Shown here: positions 1-6,765 of the stretch, one piece after another
Position numbering within the stretch: the stretch's first letter is position 1
Layout: each line of letters begins with the position of its first letter
Assembly: GCA_003648575.1 (NCBI GenBank)
Contig: QMPN01000062.1
Location: 1 to 12,909, forward strand
DNA: 12,909 nucleotides
Direction of reading: 5' to 3'
Source of the DNA: Bacteroidota bacterium
GTDB taxonomy: Bacteria > Bacteroidota > Bacteroidia > Bacteroidales > B18-G4
Notes under the pieces: model-generated
What the model saw: the letters and a program-made list of their open reading frames with translations, nothing else
Databases searched by the model: none
Told to the model about the DNA's origin: nothing
Position numbers and translations under genes: made by a program

Positions 1-675
1 ACCACAATACCGGGACTTTTTGCCGCCGGCGAAGCCAACTTCTCCGACCACGGTGCCAACAGGCTTGGTGCTTCGGCATTAATGCAAGGGCTGAGCGATG
101 GATATTTTGTCCTTCCATATACATTACAGAATTACCTCGCCGACCAGATACAGGTAGCCCGTATCCCAACCGACCACCCGGAATTTGAAAAATCTGAAAA
201 GGAAGTTAAGGAACGCCAGGAAAAGCTTATGGCCGTGAAGGGAAGCCAGTCCGTCGACACCATCCATAAAAAGCTTGGCCTTATCATGTGGGAGCATGTG
301 GGCATGGGCCGTAATAAAGAAGGCCTTGAAAAGGCTATCAGCGAGATCCGCGAACTCAGAAATAGTTTCTGGAAGGATGTACGCATCCCCGGCAGGATCG
401 ATGAGCTTAATGTTGAACTTGACAAGGCACTGCGTGTTGCCGACTTCCTGGAGCTTGGTGAGCTGATGGCCAAAGATGCTTTAAACCGTAATGAATCCTG
501 TGGTGGGCACTTCAGGGAAGAATATAAGACCCCGGAAGGTGAAGCCCTTCGCGATGATGTGAATTATAAATATGTGGCAGCATGGGAATACCAGGGAGAT
601 GACAATGAGCCTATCCTCCACAAGGAACTGCTGAACTATGAAAATATAGAAGTGAAACAGCGGGATTATAAATAA
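1..675 (+). CDS. sdhA: Succinate dehydrogenase / fumarate reductase flavoprotein subunit (3' part)
   Basis: This is the C-terminal 224 residues of the FAD-containing catalytic subunit of succinate:quinone oxidoreductase, which interconverts succinate and fumarate on the cytoplasmic face of the membrane. The frame is open from base 1 and ends at TAA 673-675; the 5' part lies outside the window. The first residues read GLFAAGEANFSDHGANRLG, the late FAD-binding segment of the family. A long helical domain follows, then CGGHFREEY (about residues 167-175 of the visible part), the family motif carrying a conserved arginine near the active site. The C-terminus is short and polar. The iron-sulfur subunit gene starts 30 bp downstream, so the two are very likely co-transcribed. 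Whether the enzyme runs mainly as dehydrogenase or fumarate reductase cannot be told from this sequence. Confidence 0.95.
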   Translation, partial: TTIPGLFAAGEANFSDHGANRLGASALMQGLSDGYFVLPYTLQNYLADQIQVARIPTDHPEFEKSEKEVKERQEKLMAVKGSQSVDTIHKKLGLIMWEHVGMGRNKEGLEKAISEIRELRNSFWKDVRIPGRIDELNVELDKALRVADFLELGELMAKDALNRNESCGGHFREEYKTPEGEALRDDVNYKYVAAWEYQGDDNEPILHKELLNYENIEVKQRDYK

Positions 676-705
676 TCAGGAAGTTAATACTATAAAAAAT
701 TCACA

Positions 706-1464
706 ATGGACTTAACATTAAAGATCTGGAGACAGGAAAACGCAAAAGCCAGAGGGAAATTCGAGACTTATAAGGTTAAAGACATTCCTGAAGACGCCTC
801 TTTCCTGGAAATGCTTGACCTCTTAAATGAAAGTATCGTTGACCGGGTGCAGCTGCCCATTGCTTTCGACCACGATTGCCGTGAAGGGATCTGCGGCATG
901 TGCAGCCTGTATATCAATGGCCGTCCACATGGTCCTGATGAGGGTATTACAGTATGCCAGATGCATATGCGTAATTTCAAAGACGGATCTACCATCGTCA
1001 TTGAGCCATGGCGTGCAAGACCATTTCCTGTTATCAAGGACTTAATGGTCGACCGTACTGCCCTTGATACGATCATTCAGGCCGGTGGATACGTATCGGT
1101 ACGTACCGGCGGTGTGCCCGATGCCAACAGCATCCCGATCAAGAAAGAAAGCGCCGATCTGGCCATGGATGCTGCCTCATGTATCGGCTGTGGAGCTTGT
1201 GTGGCTACCTGCAAGAATGCTTCAGCGATGTTATTTGTTTCAGCCAAGGTCTCCCAGATGGGACTCCTTCCCCAGGGAAAAATTGAAGCAGCGAGAAGGG
1301 TACAAAAAATGGTGAGCAAGATGGATGAACTCGGATTTGGTAACTGTACCAACACCTATGCCTGCGAAGCAGAGTGCCCTAAAGAGATCAAGGTCACGAA
1401 TATTGCAAGGATGAACAGGCATTTTCTGGGGGCTAAGCTTGGGGCGCAGAAGATGAACGGATAA
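706..1464 (+). CDS. sdhB: Succinate dehydrogenase / fumarate reductase iron-sulfur subunit
   Basis: This 252-residue protein carries electrons between the flavoprotein and the membrane quinone site. All three cluster motifs are visible. C58, C63, C66 and C84 fit the N-terminal plant-ferredoxin-type [2Fe-2S] cluster. C159, C162, C165 and C169 form CxxCxxCxxxC for the [4Fe-4S] cluster. C214, C220 and C224-P form the [3Fe-4S] ligand set. The fourth cysteine of the second motif is followed by Lys rather than Pro, which I recall being closer to the Wolinella-type FrdB than to E. coli SdhB. Length is normal for the family. The gene lies 30 bp after sdhA with no visible promoter or terminator between them, so it is probably the last gene of an sdh(C)AB operon. 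The ATG at 706 is the only sensible start, because [10 protein letters not shown] matches the usual family N-terminus. Confidence 0.95.
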   Translation: MDLTLKIWRQENAKARGKFETYKVKDIPEDASFLEMLDLLNESIVDRVQLPIAFDHDCREGICGMCSLYINGRPHGPDEGITVCQMHMRNFKDGSTIVIEPWRARPFPVIKDLMVDRTALDTIIQAGGYVSVRTGGVPDANSIPIKKESADLAMDAASCIGCGACVATCKNASAMLFVSAKVSQMGLLPQGKIEAARRVQKMVSKMDELGFGNCTNTYACEAECPKEIKVTNIARMNRHFLGAKLGAQKMNG

Positions 1465-1470
1465 GATATA

Positions 1471-1533
1471 TCCGAAATCCGAAATCTGAACTTTGAACTC
1501 TGAACTTCGAACCTCGCCCTTCTAACTTAAAAC
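1471..1533. repeat. Degenerate tandem array of nine 7-bp units (TYYGAAC)
   Basis: Nine consecutive 7-bp units begin 7 bp after the sdhB stop codon. In order they are TCCGAAA twice, TCTGAAC, TTTGAAC, TCTGAAC, TTCGAAC, CTCGCCC, TTCTAAC and TTAAAAC. The first six are well conserved and the last three are eroded. Variation is concentrated in the second and third pyrimidines. The array is not coding: the sdhB frame meets stops at 1501 and 1528 and there is no start codon. It abuts the 9-bp array exactly. The function is unknown. Confidence 0.85.
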
Positions 1534-1596
1534 TCTAAGTACTCCAAGTACTTCAAGTACTCTAAGTACTCTAAGTATTTCAAGTACTTTAAGTAC
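1534..1596. repeat. Tandem array of seven 9-bp units (TYYAAGTAC)
   Basis: Seven perfect-length 9-bp units directly follow the 7-bp array: TCTAAGTAC, TCCAAGTAC, TTCAAGTAC, TCTAAGTAC, TCTAAGTAT, TTCAAGTAC, TTTAAGTAC. The AAGTAC core is invariant except for one C-to-T change, while the two variable pyrimidines differ between units. Core-plus-spacer junctions create copies of the palindrome AAGTACTT. The array ends about 20 bp before the holB start, so it overlaps the region where upstream promoter contacts would lie. It could be a binding-site cluster, a structured RNA or DNA segment, or a neutral minisatellite; the sequence does not decide. Confidence 0.9.
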
Positions 1597-1604
1597 TTAA
1601 TTCT

Positions 1605-1612
1605 TATCTTTA
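1605..1612 (+). promoter_or_regulatory. Possible Bacteroidota -7 promoter element of holB
   Basis: TATCTTTA matches the Bacteroidota -7 consensus TAnnTTTG at all but the last base. It lies only 4 bp before the holB ATG, so transcription from it would give a leaderless or nearly leaderless mRNA. No TTG-type -33 element is seen; that position is occupied by the 9-bp repeats. This is a weak call based on the motif alone. Confidence 0.35.
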
Positions 1613-1616
1613 CCAC

Positions 1617-2774
1617 ATGCAATTCCAGGAGATCATCGGGCAGGAAGACGTGAAAAATAAGCTGATACAGACTGTATTGGAAAACCGTGTCAGCCATGCC
1701 CAATTATTCCTTGGCCCGGCCGGTTCTGCCAAGCTGGCACTGGCAATTGCTTATGCGCAGTTTATCAATTGCAACAACAGATCAGAAAGCGATTCTTGCG
1801 GAGTATGCCCGTCTTGTCAGCAATTTGCAAAGCTAGCCCACCCCGACCTGCATTTCTCCTATCCCATAATAATTAGAAAGAGGGGCGAAGACCGAAAGAC
1901 TATCAGCAAGGATTATATCAGAGAATGGCGTGAGTATTTGCTTGAAAAGCATTACTTCCCTGAGCTGATCGGGTGGTACACAAAAATGGAGTCGGAGAAA
2001 AAACAGGGTGTCATCGGTGCTGATGAGTGTAACCAGATCATCAAGACCTTAAGCTATAAGAGTTTTGAAGGCAAATACAAGGTGATGATCATCTGGATGG
2101 CGGAGTTGCTCTATCATTCCGCCGCTCCCAAGATCCTCAAAATACTTGAAGAACCTCCTGAGAAAACACTTTTCATACTGGTGGCGGAAAAGCAGGAACA
2201 GATCATCAGCACCATCCTTTCCCGGACGCAGATCGTTAATATCCCTCCCCTGGATGACACTGCCTTATCGAATACCTTATCTGCACAGTTTGGTTATTCC
2301 GAAGATCAGATATCCGCTGTCGTAAAAAATGCCGGGGGAAATGTCATCAAAGCCGCCAAAATACTTGAAGAGAGCCTGAGCGGTGACTTCTCTTCGGGCG
2401 AATTCAGGGAGTGGATGCTGCTGTGTTATCAGCGAAAATACAAGAACCTGCATGAGTTTGTAGGCAAGACCTCCCGTAACTCCCGGGCGAAGCAAAAACA
2501 ACTCCTGCAATATGGGCTGAGCCTCTCACGAAACTGCCTTCTCACTGTTTATGGAAGGCAGGAACTGCTGGCTATCAGCGACAAGGAAGAAGAGAAGTTC
2601 ACCATGAACTTCTCCAAATTTATCAATGAAAAAAATGCCATGGAATATGCCAGGCTCTTTGAAGAAGCCATTCTGCATATCGACAGGAATGGCAATGCTG
2701 CCGTGGTATTTATGGACCTCTCGCTGAGGGTGGCACATCTATTGAGTACCGGTATTGCGGAACGTAAACAGTAA
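1617..2774 (+). CDS. holB: DNA polymerase III, delta' subunit
   Basis: This 385-residue protein is the delta' clamp-loader subunit, which helps the gamma/tau-delta-delta' complex open the sliding clamp and place it on primed DNA. The N-terminus reads FQEIIGQEDVKNKLIQTV, followed by SHAQLFLGPAGSAK. The Walker A equivalent (residues 33-39) lacks the usual GK[ST] end, as expected because delta' does not hydrolyse ATP. C52, C61, C64 and C67 form the zinc-binding module. KILKILEEPPEKTLFIL (about 172-188) and LSRTQ (201-205, holding the SRC-type arginine) are the other family signatures. About 50 residues between the zinc module and the EEPP motif, rich in charged and aromatic residues, appear extra relative to proteobacterial HolB; this seems common in Bacteroidota, but I could not check. 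The start at 1617 fits the family N-terminus. ricT follows 33 bp later. Confidence 0.93.
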   Translation: MQFQEIIGQEDVKNKLIQTVLENRVSHAQLFLGPAGSAKLALAIAYAQFINCNNRSESDSCGVCPSCQQFAKLAHPDLHFSYPIIIRKRGEDRKTISKDYIREWREYLLEKHYFPELIGWYTKMESEKKQGVIGADECNQIIKTLSYKSFEGKYKVMIIWMAELLYHSAAPKILKILEEPPEKTLFILVAEKQEQIISTILSRTQIVNIPPLDDTALSNTLSAQFGYSEDQISAVVKNAGGNVIKAAKILEESLSGDFSSGEFREWMLLCYQRKYKNLHEFVGKTSRNSRAKQKQLLQYGLSLSRNCLLTVYGRQELLAISDKEEEKFTMNFSKFINEKNAMEYARLFEEAILHIDRNGNAAVVFMDLSLRVAHLLSTGIAERKQ

Positions 2775-2787
2775 TTTCCTATTTTTG
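2755..2787 (+). promoter_or_regulatory. Probable promoter for ricT and downstream genes
   Basis: TATTTTTG at 2780-2787 matches the Bacteroidota -7 consensus TAnnTTTG exactly. A TTG at 2755-2757 lies 22 bp upstream, close to the usual -33 to -7 spacing. The predicted transcript would start near 2793, about 15 bp before the ricT ATG. The upstream half overlaps the 3' end of holB, so holB read-through and a separate start may both feed the downstream genes. Confidence 0.5.
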
Positions 2788-2807
2788 TATGCTTCATAAG
2801 GACAAGC

Positions 2808-3914
2808 ATGGATGAAAAACACGAAAATATCGTCAATAATAATTTCATGAGCAGAGGTTGTTCTGCTGCACCCCGTATATATGACAAAAATGATAACATA
2901 TACAGCCACGGGTGTTGCAAGCTCGACAGCCATGACTGGTTATCAGATATCCCCCCGGCCGATACAGGCCCGGCTTTTGCAAATGTTGAGATCAGGTTTA
3001 AAAACAGCAGGCTTGAGTTTTTTCACGCCCCTGACGAGCTTGAACTTGAAATTGGCGACCTTGTAGCCGTTGAAGGCTCGCCGGGGCATGATATTGGAAT
3101 CATATCACTGATCGGGGAAACTGCCAGGCTACAGATGAAGAGGAAAAAGGCAGTTCCTGATTCTGAGGAGATGAAAAAGGTATACCGCCGGGCCAGGGTA
3201 TCTGACATCGAGAAATGGATCAGCGCAGTAGACAGGGAAGAGCAAGCCAAATTCAAGACCAGGGAACTGGCAGGCAGCCTCAATCTGCAAATGAAGATCA
3301 ACGACGTTGAATACCAGGGCGACAGCACCAAGGCCACTTTTTACTACACTGCAGAAGAGCGTGTCGATTTCAGGGAACTGATCAAATTAATGGCTGAAGA
3401 ATTCAAAGTCAGAATAGAAATGCGCCAGATCGGTGTCAGGCAGGAGGCAAGCCGGCTTGGAGGCATTGGGTCTTGTGGCCGTGAGCTATGCTGCTCAACA
3501 TGGATGTCACGTTTTAAATCCGTCAGCACCAGCTCTGCCCGCATGCAGCAACTATCACTAAACCCCCAGAAACTTGCCGGGCAATGCGGAAAACTCAAAT
3601 GCTGCCTGAATTTTGAAAATGCCATGTATGAGGATGCCCTCAACGAATTTCCCAGCAGCAAGATCATTCTGAAAACTAAAAAGGGAGATGCAATACACCA
3701 TAAAAACGATGTATTTAAAAAGCTGATGTGGTACTCCTACGCAGAAGAAAGATCTGACATTATGGCGATCCCAATCGACAAAGTGAAGAGCATTATCAGC
3801 AAGAACGAGGAAGGTGTCCTGCCTGAAAAACTTGAGGACTTTGCCTTTGTCAAGGACAAGAAAGTTGATTTTGAAAACGCCGAGGGCCAGGATGACCTGA
3901 CCAGGTTTGATTAA
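2808..3914 (+). CDS. ricT: PSP1-domain protein, RicT (YaaT) family
   Basis: This 368-residue cytoplasmic protein belongs to the PSP1/RicT family. In Bacillus, RicT (YaaT) joins RicA and RicF in a complex that binds Fe-S clusters and affects RNase Y-dependent RNA processing. The core (about 58-290) includes the PSP1 segment with GDLVAVEG (83-90), then RLGGIGSCGRELCCSTW (about 216-232) and QKLAGQCGKLKCCLNFE (254-270). C223, C228, C229, C260, C265 and C266 form the paired C-x4-CC ligand set expected for the family. The N-terminal ~57 residues are an extension with C18 and a C36-C37 pair, ending in KLDSHDWLSDIP; similar tails occur in other Bacteroidota homologues as far as I recall. The charged C-terminal tail lacks motifs. 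holB directly precedes it, as it precedes yaaT in Bacillus. The exact role in Bacteroidota, where RicA/RicF partners are uncertain, is not known to me. Confidence 0.88.
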   Translation: MDEKHENIVNNNFMSRGCSAAPRIYDKNDNIYSHGCCKLDSHDWLSDIPPADTGPAFANVEIRFKNSRLEFFHAPDELELEIGDLVAVEGSPGHDIGIISLIGETARLQMKRKKAVPDSEEMKKVYRRARVSDIEKWISAVDREEQAKFKTRELAGSLNLQMKINDVEYQGDSTKATFYYTAEERVDFRELIKLMAEEFKVRIEMRQIGVRQEASRLGGIGSCGRELCCSTWMSRFKSVSTSSARMQQLSLNPQKLAGQCGKLKCCLNFENAMYEDALNEFPSSKIILKTKKGDAIHHKNDVFKKLMWYSYAEERSDIMAIPIDKVKSIISKNEEGVLPEKLEDFAFVKDKKVDFENAEGQDDLTRFD

Positions 3915-3969
3915 ACAAACACAATATTTCATGCATTTTCTCCTTATTAATTTGAATTCTTTGATCAAT

Positions 3970-4446
3970 ATGAGAAGGCAAAGGGCAATCTATTCAATAA
4001 TCATCCTTATCAGCATAAGCTTTAGTGCATGTGATCAGGGGAGTGTTTACCATGAGTACATTACCATCGAAGAGGCCAATTGGCATCAGGATTCAATACT
4101 GCATTACGATGTGCTTATTGAGGACAGCCTTGCCCTGAATGATTTTTTCATCAACATCAGGAACAATACAGATTATCCATTCAGCAACCTGTACCTGTTC
4201 CTCACAACAGAATTTCCAAATGGCCATTCAACCAGGGATACCATCGAATGCATCCTTGCCGACAAGAATGGCAAATGGCTTGGTTCAGGTTCAGGCAGGA
4301 TCAAAGACAACAAGATCATGCTGCAGCAGGCACTCCGGTTCCCTTTAGGGGGCACATATCATTTTTCCCTGGAGCAAGGCATGCGGCATGAGGAACTTAA
4401 GGGAATAGAAGATATTGGTTTCAGCATCGAAGCCCACAGGCAATAA
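3970..4446 (+). CDS. gldH: Gliding motility lipoprotein GldH
   Basis: This 158-residue lipoprotein belongs to the GldH family, named for Flavobacterium gliding but also present in many non-gliding Bacteroidota. The N-terminus is a lipoprotein signal: basic MRRQR, a hydrophobic stretch (about 7-18) and a lipobox ending SFSAC with C21 as the lipidated cysteine. The mature part carries family features: NDFFINIRNNTDYPFSNLYL, DTIECILADKNGKWLGSGSG and LRFPLGGTYHFSLEQGMR. I chose ATG 3970 because it gives a compact signal peptide. An in-frame ATG at 3907 would overlap ricT by 8 bp and add 21 residues before the signal. The gene lies between ricT and a class A penicillin-binding protein, a neighbourhood I recall from other Bacteroidota, which suggests an envelope role. 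Whether this organism glides cannot be told from one gld gene. Confidence 0.88.
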   Translation: MRRQRAIYSIIILISISFSACDQGSVYHEYITIEEANWHQDSILHYDVLIEDSLALNDFFINIRNNTDYPFSNLYLFLTTEFPNGHSTRDTIECILADKNGKWLGSGSGRIKDNKIMLQQALRFPLGGTYHFSLEQGMRHEELKGIEDIGFSIEAHRQ

Positions 4447-4477
4447 TTAAGTATAATCACTGCAAGCAATAATTTGC

Positions 4478-6745
4478 ATGGGAATATCAGAGAAAAAAAG
4501 AAGAAGGATCAGTTACATAGTCCGGTTCTGGGTCATTTATCTCTTCAGCATAGTGCTGGCATTTCTGATCTTTTTCGGCATCTCACAGAGCTGGTTCGGG
4601 TATATGCCTTCCTTTGAAGAGCTGGAAAACCCGGAGCGCAACCTGGCCTCGGAAGTTTATTCATCTGATAGTTATCTCCTTGGCACTTACTATATTGAGA
4701 ATCGCTCCGACATACACTTCAACGACCTCCCACCACATCTTGTTCAGGCTTTATTAGCCACAGAAGATATTCGCTTCAGGGACCATGCCGGTGTCGATGT
4801 TAAGGCCCTGGGGCGTGTAGCCTATGGCCTCGTAACAGGAAATTATTCGGGTGGAGGCAGCACCCTCACACAGCAACTTGCCAAGAATCTTTTTCCCAGG
4901 GGCAACCTGACCAAATGGCAATTGGTAGGACGAAAGCTAAGAGAATGGGTCACTGCTATCAAGCTTGAGAAGAACTACAGCAAGGAGGAGATCATGGCCA
5001 TGTATCTGAATACGGTCAGCTACGGCCATCATGCTTTTGGGATCAAATCCGCATCACGCACATTTTTTAATAAATCCGTTGATTCACTGAACCTGCAGGA
5101 GTCGGCACTGCTTGTTGGTGTGGTGAATGCCCCAACCTGGTATAGCCCTGTACGTAATCCTGAAAGGGCACTGACCAGAAGAAACCTGGTGCTTGGCCAG
5201 ATGCTCAAGTATGATTTTATCACTGACTCCATTTATGATACCGTATCGCGTATTCCTATCGACATGTCGAATTTTAACATTCAGGATCATACATCCGGAA
5301 TGGCGCGTTACTTCAGGGAATATCTCAGGTCAGAGATGAAAGACTGGTGTGAGCATCATTATCGTCCCGACGGGACACCCTATAACCTGTATAAAGACGG
5401 CCTGAGGATATACACAACCATCGACTCACGCATGCAGCGATATGCTGAAGAAGCTATGATGGAGCATCTTGGCAGTGACCTTCAGCCATCATTTTATAAG
5501 CATTGGGAAGGATATACCTGGGCACCATTTGTATTTGAAAAAGATGTTATCGACGATCAAATCGAGAAGCTCTTGAAACAGGCAATGCGTCGCTCGGAAC
5601 GTTATCGCAAGATGAATGCTGCCGGCATAGCTGTTGATTCCATTGAGCTGGTGTTCGACATCCCTGCTCAAATGAATGTATTTTCCTGGAACGGGCCTAT
5701 CGATACCCTGATGACACCTATGGATTCCATCCGTTATTACAAACACATTTTGCAGGCCGGGCTGCTCTCGCTGGAGCCCAATACCGGTGAAGTGAAAGCC
5801 TATGTTGGGGGGATCGATTACCTGTACTTCAAATATGACCATGCTACGCAGAGCAGGCGGCAGGTAGGATCTACATTCAAACCATTCCTTTATACCCTGG
5901 CCATGCAGGAAGGCGAATTTTCTCCCTGCTATGAAGTTGCTAACATCCAATACACCGTTGACCTGCCTACAGGCGATATCTGGGCACCCAGAAACTCTTC
6001 TACTGCCAGAGTCGGAGAGATGGTAACCCTGAAATGGGCGCTGGCAAACTCAAACAACTGGATATCCGCATTCCTGATGAGGCGGTATTCACCACTTTCG
6101 GTGATCAAAATGGCACGGAATATGGGAGTGAAGAGCAGCATAGACCCTGTACCTTCCATTGCCCTGGGGGCCTGTGACCTCAGCCTTTATGAGATGGTGG
6201 GGGCCATGAATACCTTCGCCAGCAAGGGGATGTATGTGAAACCTTTATTCATTACCAGGATAGAAGATAAAAATGGCAATGTGATCGAATCTTTTGTGCC
6301 GGAACGCAAGGAGGCCATGAGTGAGGAAACTGCCTTTATGATGATCGAATTAATGAAGGGTGTGGTTGAATCCGGTACGGGGATCAGGTTAAGGCTGACT
6401 TATGGATACAATAATCCTGTTGCAGGCAAAACCGGAACTACACAAAACCAGTCGGACGGATGGTTTATGGGCATCGTCCCTGAGCTAACTACAGGTATTT
6501 GGGTGGGCTGCGAAGACCGCAGTGCCCACTTCCGGACCATCACCCTCGGACAGGGAGCCAACATGGCCTTGCCGATCTGGGCAAAATATATGCAGAAAGT
6601 TTATGATGACCCCTACCTGAATTATTTTAGGGGAGACGATTTTGAAAGACCTCTTAAAGAACTATCTGTTGAATTGGATTGTGATAAGTATAAAGCCGGA
6701 GGAGAAAACACGGTAGAGGAAAATATCGATATCATTGAATTTTAA
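4478..6745 (+). CDS. Class A penicillin-binding protein (bifunctional transglycosylase/transpeptidase, PBP1A type)
   Basis: This 755-residue inner-membrane enzyme polymerises lipid II into glycan strands and cross-links peptide stems in the periplasm. A short basic cytoplasmic tail (KKRRR) is followed by one membrane anchor (about 13-36). The GT51 domain shows ATEDIRFRDHAGVD (94-107), with E96 as the probable catalytic glutamate, and GGGSTLTQQLAKNLF (125-139). The transpeptidase domain shows all three motifs: S465-T-F-K468 with the acylated serine S465, S525-N-N527 and K651-T-G. The length is typical and all active-site residues are present, so both activities are expected. It starts 31 bp after gldH. 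The membrane-protein gene follows 20 bp later, so transcription may run from ricT through to 9485. The exact name (mrcA, ponA or pbpC-like) cannot be settled here. Confidence 0.95.
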   Translation: MGISEKKRRRISYIVRFWVIYLFSIVLAFLIFFGISQSWFGYMPSFEELENPERNLASEVYSSDSYLLGTYYIENRSDIHFNDLPPHLVQALLATEDIRFRDHAGVDVKALGRVAYGLVTGNYSGGGSTLTQQLAKNLFPRGNLTKWQLVGRKLREWVTAIKLEKNYSKEEIMAMYLNTVSYGHHAFGIKSASRTFFNKSVDSLNLQESALLVGVVNAPTWYSPVRNPERALTRRNLVLGQMLKYDFITDSIYDTVSRIPIDMSNFNIQDHTSGMARYFREYLRSEMKDWCEHHYRPDGTPYNLYKDGLRIYTTIDSRMQRYAEEAMMEHLGSDLQPSFYKHWEGYTWAPFVFEKDVIDDQIEKLLKQAMRRSERYRKMNAAGIAVDSIELVFDIPAQMNVFSWNGPIDTLMTPMDSIRYYKHILQAGLLSLEPNTGEVKAYVGGIDYLYFKYDHATQSRRQVGSTFKPFLYTLAMQEGEFSPCYEVANIQYTVDLPTGDIWAPRNSSTARVGEMVTLKWALANSNNWISAFLMRRYSPLSVIKMARNMGVKSSIDPVPSIALGACDLSLYEMVGAMNTFASKGMYVKPLFITRIEDKNGNVIESFVPERKEAMSEETAFMMIELMKGVVESGTGIRLRLTYGYNNPVAGKTGTTQNQSDGWFMGIVPELTTGIWVGCEDRSAHFRTITLGQGANMALPIWAKYMQKVYDDPYLNYFRGDDFERPLKELSVELDCDKYKAGGENTVEENIDIIEF

Positions 6746-6765
6746 TATCCTGCAGACTTCAGAAT

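Noticed and set aside
1081..1110. Two adjacent perfect 10-bp palindromes (GATACGTATC and GGTACGTACC) flanked by GCCGGT/ACCGGC arms
   Set aside because: They lie inside sdhB and encode the ordinary residues [10 protein letters not shown]; Gly, Thr, Arg and Val codons readily form such palindromes. Nothing else points to a site there.
1471..1596. CRISPR array
   Set aside because: The units are 7 and 9 bp with no unique spacers and no cas genes nearby.
1465..1616. A possible small coding region through the repeats (9 bp equals three codons, giving S/F-K-Y repeats in the sdhB frame)
   Set aside because: There is no start codon and the sdhB frame has stops at 1462, 1501 and 1528. The 7-bp array does not keep frame, so coding is unlikely.
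3558..3968. 136-codon open frame on the minus strand opposite ricT
   Set aside because: It overlaps the conserved cysteine region of ricT and has no family signature of its own; it is a by-product of the opposite coding strand.
3907..3969. Longer start for gldH at ATG 3907, overlapping ricT
   Set aside because: It would place 21 extra residues before the basic-hydrophobic-lipobox signal; the ATG at 3970 gives a normal lipoprotein signal peptide.
5489..5950. 153-codon open frame on the minus strand inside the penicillin-binding protein gene
   Set aside because: It lies wholly opposite a gene with intact catalytic motifs, and its translation shows no recognisable domain.
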